A program made the position numbers and the translations under genes. Positions 55,456 through 64,000 of a stretch of 64,000 nucleotides of DNA are shown piece by piece. The notes under the pieces were generated by a model that worked only from the letters and a program-made list of their open reading frames with translations, had not been told where the DNA came from and searched no databases. Positions within the stretch are counted from its first letter, which is position 1; each line of letters begins with the position of its first letter. The DNA is from Holothuria scabra. Lineage: Eukaryota; Echinodermata; Holothuroidea; Aspidochirotida; Holothuriidae. The DNA lies in the NCBI GenBank assembly GCA_037179385.1, contig CM074193.1, positions 45,041,082-45,105,081 on the forward strand, given 5' to 3'.

Positions 55456-56094
55456 TATATCAGACTTGTAATGGGGGTTATTGCTAGGATGGAACAAGGC
55501 TATATAATGAGAGTACTATCAATAGGTAATGTACGCAACATGTGGCAGAACATGTGCAAGCCGCCCACTCATAGTATCTTAACATTATCATTTTCGAAAC
55601 TCCATAAAACACATGGACCATATGTATGCCACTAACAAAGATTTATCACTTGGGCCTAAGAGAAATTTAATCTTTCTTTTTTAATTATTTTTTGTAAATT
55701 GTTTGGAGAGGTTCAATTTAAAGTAATGAACTTTTTGTCCATTTAATGTGATCATGCATTGATGTAGTTCAAAGGCAGCTTCAGGGGTGGCAGAGGGTGC
55801 CTGTAATGAGATGAACACAGCAAGTCCAAAAAGAAAGAGAAAACATAGTTCTGGATCCAGCAAAAAGTATATTATAAAACCCTAACTGAAATGAAAGTGT
55901 TGCCTCCATTGTTGGCAACTTACAGGAATGAGAAGTGATGCTGCACCATGTGCAGTCCTTTTATACTAACATGAATTGGTAATGGGATTGGCATAGAGAA
56001 CCCATGTGATAGAATGCAGTCTGCATAAATAGGCCTACGCATATGTACAAGCTACAGAAAAATTAGAAATTGTGACTGTTATTCAGTTAACATC
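55456..56094. other. No gene recognised
   Basis: Short frames only, and no repeat match noticed. Confidence 0.45.
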
Positions 56095-56345
56095 AAAAGA
56101 GCAGGTATCCACTCCATGAAATGTGAAATTCACTCCAAAAGAGCAAAGTTTCACCCTTGATGGAGTGCCTACAGGGACCACCCATAAAAAAGACCCTGGA
56201 GACCATAAAAAAGAGTGATCCCTGGAGACACTTGTTAAAGAGAGAATTTTCACTCACACTTCTTGGAGTGAATTTCACTATTTGAAGAGAGAATAAACAT
56301 TCTTATGGAGTTAATTTGCACTTTTCACTCTGTTAGAGGGTAACT
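56095..56345. repeat. Dispersed repeat with TTCACTCCAA motifs, copy 2
   Basis: GAAATTCACTCCAAAAGAGC at the left and TTGGAGTGAATTTCAC at 56263 form internal inverted repeats, suggesting a foldback or MITE. The GCAAAGTTTCACCCTTGATGG block matches 7990-8115. A 24-bp part (GACC.TGGAGACCATAAAAAAG) is duplicated internally. Confidence 0.65.
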
Positions 56346-56559
56346 AAAACTAAGTTCCTTCTAGAGTGGACATGTTTGCACTTTGCAGTGGAGATCATTG
56401 CAACTATATCCAAAAGTTTGCATCTTTAAGTAGCACCCACCCAGCTTAGTTCTTCCTAATGAAGCATTAACCTAATAACACCTACAGTTTTACCTCCTCC
56501 CTCCCTCTTCCCTCCCCCTGCTTGCCCCCACACCACCTCAAAATCATTAACAAACATTT

Positions 56560-58160
56560 CATTTTCTTTGCGAAGACTTAATGACACATGTTTTCTTTTG
56601 GAATTAGCCTAATAAACGTTTCTGCAGGATCATCACAGTTAAATCTTTGAAGTCATGATCAAAATTCGAACTTCCAAAAAATGTCGAAAATTGACCGAAG
56701 TTTGGTAAAATGGTAAGGCTATATCCTTAAAGTTATCATTTCTGTCCGAAATTGGGTATATTTTCATCCATTGATAATTACGCTTGTTTCCATAGAAGAT
56801 CATGAACATGATTATGTAATGCGCAACTTCAGATTATGCCCCTTACTCAAGGAAGATGCGCGCAAACAGACCGTTTTCTTTGCGAAGACGCATGTTTTCT
56901 TTTAGAACAGACCAAATAATCGTCTCCACAGGGTTATAGCACATAATTCTTGCAATCATAACCAAACTTTTGAAAAATGCCGAAAAATGACCGATAATTG
57001 GAAAAATGACGAAGACCTTCGAATTTTGTCATTTTTGCCTGAGATTGGGCATATTTTCGGAAATTGACCATTACGCTTGATAGGGTAGAGGAAAAGATCC
57101 TAACCATGATCACTTATTCCGCATTATGATATCATGTTCCCTTTTCAATCAAAATGCAAACAGATTATTTTCTCTTTTTTCCTCGGAAAACATTGGAGGA
57201 AAAGTATGAGCGCCAAGAGTAGTGAAGGTGACCTGGGGTCACTTTTGGACTAATACATTTTATTTTGGGGGATCCTCGGTGTTTTGGGGGTTTTGCAAGG
57301 GAAAGGCATGTTGTGGTCAAGAGGTGAAAAACCTCATTAAGAGAAAACCGCTTCACTAAGAAGGGAGTATTCTTCTCGAGGACTCAAATACATGTGTTTT
57401 CTTTTTCTTTTGGACCAGGGCATATAAATGACTCCACAGGGTCATAGCGGTCGAAGCTTCCACTTCATAATCAAACATCGTTCCTTTAAAAAATGTTAGA
57501 AAATTGACCGAATTTTGAAAAATGGCAAAGCTGAAGTCTTCCGTTTTTGTCATTCTACCCCAAATTGGGCATACTTTAATCAACTGAAAATTACACCTGC
57601 AAATTGCATGGTTTTTTTTGTTGTTGTTGTTTGGAATAAGCCAATCAGAAGAAGATCGTAACGCATTGAAATCTTGCATTGATTGTATGATCAATATTTC
57701 AACTTTTAAAAATGACAAAAACTGACTGAATTCTGAAAAAATGACAATGGTTTTTATCATTTTTGCACGAAATTGGGCATATTTCAATCAATTAACAATT
57801 TCGCCTGTTTCAACAAAGAAAAAACATTCTGAACATGATTATGTAATATCCCATGTTAAATGATGTCCCTTACTCCAGGAAAATATGCGCAAACAGTCTT
57901 CTTTGCGAAGACTCAAATACGATTTTTTTTTTCTTTTTAAATAAGCCAATAAGACGTCCTATGGAATCCAAGCACTGAAATTTCGTAATTTTTGATCAAG
58001 ATTTAAACTTTAAAAAAAAATTCGAAAATGAACCGAATTTTGGAATAATGGAAATGCTGTAGCCATCGATTTTTATCGTTTTTGCCAAAATTGGGCGTGT
58101 TATAACTATTTAACAATTTCGATTGTTTCAATGAAGAAAACCTTTCTGAACATGATCATG
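56560..58160. repeat. Tandem satellite of about 300 bp, left part
   Basis: Recurring landmarks per unit, in order: TTCTTTGCGAAGACT, TTTTCTTTT then an ATAAGCCAATAAGACG block, a GGATCATAGCA block, AAAATTGACCGAATTTTGG, TTTTTGCC then GAAATTGGGCATATTTT, AATCAATTAACAATTTCGC, and AACATGATTATGTAAT. Starts near 56568, 56875, 57170, 57370 and 57897 give a period of about 300 bp with partial units. The units are well diverged from one another, so the array is old. It continues after the LINE insertion. No coding potential. Confidence 0.9.
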
Positions 58161-58638
58161 ATCATGGATTCCTACTGAAACCGTCAGTTTATAGAATTTT
58201 TCTTTGGGATTTGATGGGAACAAAGGATTTATGTAGATGTTTTTCTACTTAAAATTGGTTGGAGCCGCATAAAACTGAATGAATCTACTTCAACTTTACT
58301 TGGAGTGAGTTCCTTAATCAACCCAGTCTCTGTGTTAACCCTCCTGTTTTTTTACTGATGTTTTCGGGAGTCTCTAACTGTGAGCTGTGTTATGGCTAAT
58401 GTTCTATTTGACCTATCCAGAAGAAGGTCCTTTTCCATCAGGATTATCGAAGGAGAAAAGAACTCCTGTTTTTCTTGTTGGATTGACTGTTTTTCTTTCT
58501 TTTTCTATCTTCCATCTTGTAATCTATGTGAGTATCATACTGCTTTAATTTGTAATATTCGGCTTATCCAAGTCACTGGTACTGAGAATTGTAGACTGTC
58601 TGAGGTATGTAAAATATCCCCGATCTCTTTTGTGTTTG

Positions 58639-61600
58639 ATGGCAGAACTTAAGTTCACTAGCTACAATGTAAGGGGCCTCAGACAGTCTAGGAAGCGTAG
58701 AAAGGTGTTCAGTTTTCTACATAATCAAAAGAAAGATATCTATCTTATTCAGGAGTCACATAGCGTAGAAGGGGATGTACAGTTTTGGAAGAATGAATGG
58801 GGTGGGAAAATAATTTTCGCACATGGCTCGTCTTCGAGTAGAGGGGTGTGTATTTTGTTCAATCCTGTTTTGAACGTACATTTTATTAATTCCAAGCTTG
58901 ATGAAAACGGCAGGTATATTATAACTGATGTTACTATTTATGGTAAATCCTTTACAATTATTTGTGTTTACGCCCCCAATATCGATTCGCCGTCATTCTT
59001 CTACTCTATTTCTGTCAATCTAAGTAATTTTGCTTGTGAGAATGTTGTCATGGGAGGCGATTTTAACTTAGTCTTTGATTTACACTTAGACAAAATTGGG
59101 GGCGTACAGCAAACTAATTTTAGAGCACGGGATCGGTGTTTTGATCTCATGAATAAGCATAGATTGGTTGACGTTTGGAGGGAAAGGAACCCTCACGCTA
59201 AGGTGTATACTTGGAGATCTAATGTTACTGCTGGAATCCACTGTAGGTTAGATTTCTTCTTAATTTCCAGCCATTTGGTTAAAAGCACTTTTAATGCTAA
59301 TATCTCCCCCAGCTTACAATCTGATCATTGTTTAGTCAATCTCGATTTTCAATTATTTTCAGAGAAGAGGGGTCCAGGCTACTGGAAATTTAATAACTCG
59401 CTATTGTTTGATAAGGATTATGTAAACTTAATGAATAATTATTTAGATCATGAAAATGAGAATTCAAGCTTTTCCAATCCAGTTCTTAAATGGGAGTATA
59501 TCAAGTTGAAAGTTCGAGCCATTACCATTGAGTATTCAAAACAAAAAGCTAAAAAACAACGGGAACATGAAGCTACTTTATTAAAGAAAATCGGATCGTT
59601 AGAACGAATTTATTTTGAGTCAAATTCCCCGGATGTTCTACATGAGTTGAATGACTGTAGAACTCAACTTAATTATTTTTATGTCCTTAAATTACAAGGA
59701 ATAATAGTAAGATCCCGAGCCAGGTGGGTGGAAAACGGCGAAAAAAGTACAAAATATTTTTTAAACTTGGAAAAAAGACATAAAGAGTGTAGTGTCATTC
59801 GAAATCTTCATACTGCTGATGGTACAACTTTAACTGATGGTAAACGTATTCTGAGTGAGATTAGATCGTTTTATGAAACTCTTTACAAAAGTGATGATTG
59901 CAATCCCGATATGTTTTTCCAGACCCTACCGGTCATTACTATGTTGGATCAGGACGAGGCCAAGCGTTGTGAAGGGCTATTGACAGAGGATGAATGTAAA
60001 AAAGCATTATTTTCTCTTTCTACTGGTAAGACACCGGGAAGTGATGGTCTCACTGGGAATTTCTACAGAGGTTTTTGGTCAAAGATAGGGACTTTGGTGA
60101 CCGCTTCCCTCAACCAGGCTTTTCACTCCTCTTCCTTGTCTGCAGAACAAGGAAGGGCGGTTATCACGCTTATTCCAAAACCCGGTAAAGATCCCCACAT
60201 GTTGAAAAATTATCGTCCAATTTCATTGTTGAACACCGATTACAAGATTTGCTCTAAAGCACTTGCTTCCCGAATTCAATCTGTTTTACCTAAAATCATT
60301 AGTTCTAACCAAACCGGCTTTATCAAAGGACGTTTTATTGGGGAAAATATTCGTTTCGTACTTGATCTTATTGATTTTTGTAATTCAAGAAACATGAAAG
60401 GATTGCTATTTTTAATAGATTTTGAGAAGGCGTTCGATAGGGTGGACTGGAATTTCATTATTAAGAGTTTGAAGTTCTTCAACTTCGGCGAGGACTTCAT
60501 CCGTTGGATCTCTACACTTTATTCAAATAATTCAGGTCGAGTCTTAAACAACGGTTTTGCTTGTGATGCATTTAATATAACTAGGGGGGTTCGTCAAGGA
60601 TGCCCCCTAAGCCCCTATTTATTTATCATTTGCGCCGAAGTTCTTACAAGTTATATTAATCGTAACCCCCGTATTAAAGGTATTTCATTGTTTGGTGATG
60701 AAATCAAGATCATGCAATACGCTGATGATACCACCTTATTTCTAGATGGTACTTATAATTCGTTAAATGAAAGCGTTTCAGCTCTTCGTATTTATCAGCA
60801 GGCCTCGGGACTGAAAATTAACATTGAAAAGTCTACGGTTTTCCCATTGGGCTCTCTTGTTGGGAATAACCCCTTTACGCAACCATTGTTTGGGCTCAAG
60901 TGGACTTTGGCCCCAGTAACTATGTTAGGAATAACTTTTGACCACTGTGCTGAGAACTTGTTCAAGCTTAATTTCACCCCCAAGTTGTCAAGACTCAAAA
61001 AGTTACTGGCTTTATGGTCTCAAAGAGATTTGACTCCTATAGGTAAATCAATTATTGTAAAAACACTGGGTATATCCCAATTTGTTTATCTTTTTCAGGT
61101 TTTACCTGACCCTCCCCCTTCATTTCTCAAGGAGGTTGAGGGAATAATTTTTAAGTTTATTTGGGCAGGAAAACCTGAGAAAATCAAGCGTCTTACTCTT
61201 TGCAGTCCAACGTTTGCAGGTGGCCTGAAAGTGACTCATATACCAAGCTTTATCAAAAGCCTTAAATGTAGTTGGGTGAAACGATATTTGGAAGAGAAGA
61301 AAGCAGTCTGGAAATTATTTTTTGACCTACATCTTCAGAAATACGGTGCAAAGCTTCTCTTTAGTTGTAATTTTAAAGGTGATGATATTGTAACTGATAA
61401 TCGTTTTCTAAATGATGTTTGTAAGGCATGGTCGACTTTCTCCTATTACCTTCCAACAAACAATTTTAAAAGAGAAATAATTTGGAACAACTCCCATATT
61501 AAGGTTAATCACGTAACGGTGTATTATGATTTCATGTATAATAAGGGTGTTGTTTATGTAAGCGACCTTCTAGACGTTAATAATCGTTTTCTCACAATTA

Positions 61601-61971
61601 ATTGTTTTAAAGAAAGGTTCAATATTAATCATTTTCCTTTTACGCTTTTGTATGGTATATACTCAGCTATTTCAAAATCTTGGAGGATCCCACCCATTGA
61701 TGTAGAGATAATTGACGAGAATGTTGCCACAACCGTAGGTTCTATTTGGAGAATGTCCTCTTTGTCAAGAGGAATTTATACTTCTATTGTTAGATCAATC
61801 ACCATCCCCCCTAAAGCTATTGTTAAATGGAACAGGGAGTTTAATATAGATTCAAATCATTGGAAAACTATTTTCCAAATCCCGTTCAGCTCTCTTAGAG
61901 ATAGTAAGTTAAAGTATTTTCAATTTCGATTTTTACACCGGATCTTGGGTACAAATAGATTACTTTTTTAA
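58639..61971 (+). CDS. LINE ORF2 protein: endonuclease and reverse transcriptase
   Basis: A 1,110-aa protein from the ATG at 58639; the TTG three codons upstream is not needed. The N-terminal apurinic-like endonuclease has SYNVRGL (8-14), IQES with catalytic E39, YAPN (111-114), GGDFNLV (139-145, catalytic D141/N143), CRLDFFL (202-208) and the terminal SDH (228-230). It nicks genomic DNA to prime reverse transcription. The RT follows: TGKTPGSDGL and IPKPGKD with NYRPISLLN, motif A LIDFEKAFDRVDW (near 592), motif B VRQGCPLSPYLF, and motif C QYADD with YADD at 694-697, then LGITF. All catalytic aspartates are present. The frame ends at TAA 61969-61971, just before the conserved zinc-knuckle region, which continues one base back. 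Apart from that it is free of stops over 3.3 kb, so the copy is young. L1/Tx1 group by motif style. Confidence 0.95.
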   Translation: MAELKFTSYNVRGLRQSRKRRKVFSFLHNQKKDIYLIQESHSVEGDVQFWKNEWGGKIIFAHGSSSSRGVCILFNPVLNVHFINSKLDENGRYIITDVTIYGKSFTIICVYAPNIDSPSFFYSISVNLSNFACENVVMGGDFNLVFDLHLDKIGGVQQTNFRARDRCFDLMNKHRLVDVWRERNPHAKVYTWRSNVTAGIHCRLDFFLISSHLVKSTFNANISPSLQSDHCLVNLDFQLFSEKRGPGYWKFNNSLLFDKDYVNLMNNYLDHENENSSFSNPVLKWEYIKLKVRAITIEYSKQKAKKQREHEATLLKKIGSLERIYFESNSPDVLHELNDCRTQLNYFYVLKLQGIIVRSRARWVENGEKSTKYFLNLEKRHKECSVIRNLHTADGTTLTDGKRILSEIRSFYETLYKSDDCNPDMFFQTLPVITMLDQDEAKRCEGLLTEDECKKALFSLSTGKTPGSDGLTGNFYRGFWSKIGTLVTASLNQAFHSSSLSAEQGRAVITLIPKPGKDPHMLKNYRPISLLNTDYKICSKALASRIQSVLPKIISSNQTGFIKGRFIGENIRFVLDLIDFCNSRNMKGLLFLIDFEKAFDRVDWNFIIKSLKFFNFGEDFIRWISTLYSNNSGRVLNNGFACDAFNITRGVRQGCPLSPYLFIICAEVLTSYINRNPRIKGISLFGDEIKIMQYADDTTLFLDGTYNSLNESVSALRIYQQASGLKINIEKSTVFPLGSLVGNNPFTQPLFGLKWTLAPVTMLGITFDHCAENLFKLNFTPKLSRLKKLLALWSQRDLTPIGKSIIVKTLGISQFVYLFQVLPDPPPSFLKEVEGIIFKFIWAGKPEKIKRLTLCSPTFAGGLKVTHIPSFIKSLKCSWVKRYLEEKKAVWKLFFDLHLQKYGAKLLFSCNFKGDDIVTDNRFLNDVCKAWSTFSYYLPTNNFKREIIWNNSHIKVNHVTVYYDFMYNKGVVYVSDLLDVNNRFLTINCFKERFNINHFPFTLLYGIYSAISKSWRIPPIDVEIIDENVATTVGSIWRMSSLSRGIYTSIVRSITIPPKAIVKWNREFNIDSNHWKTIFQIPFSSLRDSKLKYFQFRFLHRILGTNRLLF

Positions 61972-62357
61972 TGAACCAAAGGAATGATGCTCTGTGTACT
62001 TTTTGCAATCAGTATGAGGAAACGTTAAGTCATTTATTTTGGGATTGTGCCCTCGTATCAAATTTTATTTTGGATGTCGAGCAGAGAGCCTTAGGCCAAC
62101 AATTCTCCCTATCTAAGCAGGATCTATTTTTTGGGTATAGGTTTTGCCAAAGTCATCCTTATAATTTCCTCATCTTTAATATTAAACATTACATCTATAG
62201 GAAAAGAATGTCAAAGGAGATACCTAACTGTGTTGATTTTTTGCATAATTTTAAATTTTTACTTCAAGTGGAGAAACGTCTTTCTTCCACAAGTATTCAT
62301 CACCCTATTAAGTTTGAGTCTCTAAAAACTGCTTTTTGTAATTATCTCTTTGATTAA
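61971..62357 (+). CDS. LINE C-terminal zinc-knuckle segment (frame -1)
   Basis: A 128-aa frame whose ATG overlaps the stop of the main ORF (TAATG). It carries C9-x2-C12, H21 and C26 in CTFCNQYEETLSHLFWDC, the zf-RVT knuckle normally found at the C-terminus of this ORF2 and thought to bind RNA or DNA. The family expectation is one continuous protein, so this is a displaced domain. One T missing from the T6 run at 61964-61969 would explain it. So would a -1 slip with the stop codon in the ribosomal A site, or reinitiation at TAATG as described for SART1-type elements. A plain indel is the simplest explanation. Confidence 0.85.
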   Translation: MNQRNDALCTFCNQYEETLSHLFWDCALVSNFILDVEQRALGQQFSLSKQDLFFGYRFCQSHPYNFLIFNIKHYIYRKRMSKEIPNCVDFLHNFKFLLQVEKRLSSTSIHHPIKFESLKTAFCNYLFD

Positions 62358-62454
62358 CTAGGATAAGTAGTAAAAACTGAACTATTTTAAACGTTATGTT
62401 GTGGTACCAGATACAGGATGGACAAACTGTTACTTATTTCTCCATGAAAGTACG

Positions 62455-62512
62455 AATGTATGTATGTATATATGTGTGTATGTATGTTTGTATGTATGTA
62501 TATATTGCTGGT
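62455..62512. repeat. TATG-rich 3' UTR microsatellite of the LINE
   Basis: A degenerate TGTA/TATG repeat precedes the AATAAA signal and poly-A tail. Confidence 0.85.
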
Positions 62513-62561
62513 CATAATTATGTTCTCAATAAAGGATGGAAGCAAAAAAAAAAAAAAAATA

Positions 62562-64000
62562 ATGATCATGTATTCTCCCAAATGCGCGCAAGCAAACATG
62601 TCATTTTATTAGCAAGGACTCAAAGGCGCATGTTTCCTTTTTAAATAAGCCAACAAACCTCGCCGGAGTATCATTGCACTGACTTGTTGCAATTTATAAT
62701 CAGACTTTAAACTTCTCAAAAATGTCCAAAAATTGACCGTTTTTTAGAAAAACGGCCTTCTCGTTTTATCATTTTTTTCCAAATTGGGCACATTTTAATC
62801 AATTAACAATTTCGTTTGTTTGAAAAAAAAATCTGACATGATTGTTTAATCTCCTTTGTTTATTTATGTGCCTTTAAGTTTCTACAGGAAATGCGCGCAA
62901 AGATTTTATTTTCTTTGCGGAGACTTAAATGCGAATGATTTCTTTTTAAATAGGAAATATTAGAAGTCACCGGAGGATCAAAGCAATGAAATCTTGCAAT
63001 TTATTATCAAAATTTAAACTTTTAGAAAAAAAAGTTACAAAGAAATAACCGATTTTGGAAAAATTACAAGGTTATAACCTTCGATTTTTATCCTTTTTGC
63101 CAAAAAATGGGCATATTTTAATCATATAACAATTTTGCTTCTGTCAAATGAAGAAAACCTTTCAGAACATGATTATGTATTCTCCCAAATTCGCGCAGAC
63201 ATTTTCTTTTGTAAGCAAGGACTCAAAGGCGCATGTTTTCTTTTTAAATAAGCCAACAACAATCACCGGAGGATCATTCCATGACATGTTACAATTTTTA
63301 ATCAGACTTTAAACTTCTAAAAAAACTTCTATAAAATATTATCTGACATAATCAAACATGTCCCTTACTCAATAAGAAACCGCCCAAGCATTCATTTTCT
63401 TTGGAAGGTTTCAAATACAAATGTTTTCTTTTCAAATAGGCCAATAAGACGACACCGGAGGATCACAGCACTGAACTCATACTTTTAAAAAATTTCGAAA
63501 ATTGACCGATTTTTGGAAAAATGGCAAAGCTATAGCCTTTACTTTTCTTCATTTATACCCGAAATTGGGCACATTATAATCAGTTGACATTTTCGTTGGT
63601 TTTATCAGACAAAAACATTCGGAACGTGGTTATGTAATCTCCAATGTTAAATTATGTCTCTTCCTCCAGGAAAATGCGCACAAACATATCATTTTCTTTG
63701 CGTAGACGCCAATGCGCATGATGACTTTTGAAATGAGCTAACAAGACGTCTCCAAATGTTCATAGTAATGAAATCTCGCAATTTAAGATCAAAATTTTGA
63801 CTTTTAAAAAGTTTCGAAAATTGACAGATTTGTTGAAGAATGGCAAGGCTATAGCCTTTTATTTTCTCCATTTATACCCGAAACTGGGCATATTATAATC
63901 AGTTGACATCTTCGTTGGTTTCATCAGACATAAATATTTGGAACGTAATAATGTAATCTCCAATATTAAATTATGTCTCTTCCTCCAGGAAAATGCGCAC
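62562..64000. repeat. Tandem satellite of about 300 bp, right part, to window end
   Basis: It continues the array interrupted by the LINE. Unit landmarks (AAGCAAGGACTCAAAGGCGC / CTTTGCG.AGAC, TTTTTAAATA.GCCAA, CACCGGAGGATCA, AAATTGACCG, AAATTGGGC, ATTATGT) recur near 62600, 62910, 63205, 63390 and 63690. The 185-bp step between 63205 and 63390 marks an internal deletion. The array runs out of the window. Confidence 0.9.

Larger units (their letters stand above)
58161..62561 (+). mobile_element. Full-length L1/Tx1-group LINE in satellite DNA
   Basis: A complete-looking non-LTR retrotransposon of 4.4 kb: a 478-bp 5' UTR, a long ORF with endonuclease and reverse transcriptase, a C-terminal zinc-knuckle part shifted by one base, a TATG-rich 3' UTR, AATAAA at 62528-62533 and a poly-A tail at 62544-62559. 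The 9-bp ATGATCATG at 58152-58160 and 62562-62570 is the target-site duplication. The satellite sequence is continuous across it: AACATGATCATG on the left resumes as ATGATCATGTATTCTCCC on the right. There is no separate ORF1; the 90-codon frame at 58380-58652 shows no gag or RNA-binding features. It would move by target-primed reverse transcription. Confidence 0.93.

Noticed and set aside
58630..58638. Start of LINE ORF2 at the TTG at 58630
   Set aside because: The codon there is TTG; the ATG at 58639 leads straight into the endonuclease and is the normal choice.
58380..58652. 90-aa frame as ORF1 of the LINE
   Set aside because: It overlaps the ORF2 start out of frame, is rich in Cys, Phe and Ser, and lacks coiled-coil, RRM or CCHC features of LINE ORF1 proteins.

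Overview
The window looks like about 64 kb of AT-rich eukaryotic DNA dominated by transposable elements, with no convincing host protein-coding gene. Supporting signs are polyadenylated LINE retrotransposons of the L1/Tx1 group, tRNA-derived SINEs, hAT-type inverted-repeat elements with 8-bp target-site duplications, tandem satellites, long homopolymer and microsatellite runs, and frequent AGGCCTA-type runs. A marine invertebrate is likely. An echinoderm such as a sea cucumber is my guess from the repeat style, not something the sequence proves.

Layout. 1-4.5 kb: mostly featureless. 4.68-6.41 kb: a repeat whose core is nine 156-bp units at exactly constant spacing, eight of them carrying a perfect nuclear-receptor DR1 site (AGGTCAAAGGTCA), normally with a third half-site 4 bp away. 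A decayed relative follows to about 8 kb, and a second, inverted copy lies at 53.96-55.08 kb. 8-12.9 kb: unique-looking DNA with a possible minus-strand promoter and first exon near 12.3-12.85 kb. 13.0-14.35 kb: a broken Tx1-like LINE. 15.3-33.2 kb: a graveyard of one composite repeat family. It holds eleven copies of a hairpin-forming module in five clusters, and an element carrying the 5' end of U2 snRNA (38 of 39 bases). The same interval holds a GATC-rich palindromic MITE, a second broken LINE (18.2-19.3 kb), SINEs and hAT MITEs. 33.86-36.09 kb: a 2.23-kb non-autonomous hAT element with a perfect 8-bp duplication. 38.37-38.45 kb: a possible TATA box, short first exon and splice donor. 40-56 kb: hAT MITEs, SINEs, a MITE nested inside an older copy of its own family, a LINE 3' end with a (TATG)n tail and a 64-bp minisatellite. 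56.56-64 kb: a decayed tandem satellite of about 300 bp split by a full-length LINE (58.16-62.56 kb) with 9-bp target duplications, endonuclease and reverse transcriptase.

The only convincing coding gene is the LINE open reading frame (1,110 aa). Its C-terminal zinc-knuckle part is displaced by one base at a T6 run, where a TAATG stop/start overlap occurs. The most unusual items are the nuclear-receptor-site arrays, the U2-headed repeat, the paired hairpin modules and the self-nested GATC-rich MITE. All family assignments come from reading the sequence; no database search was possible.
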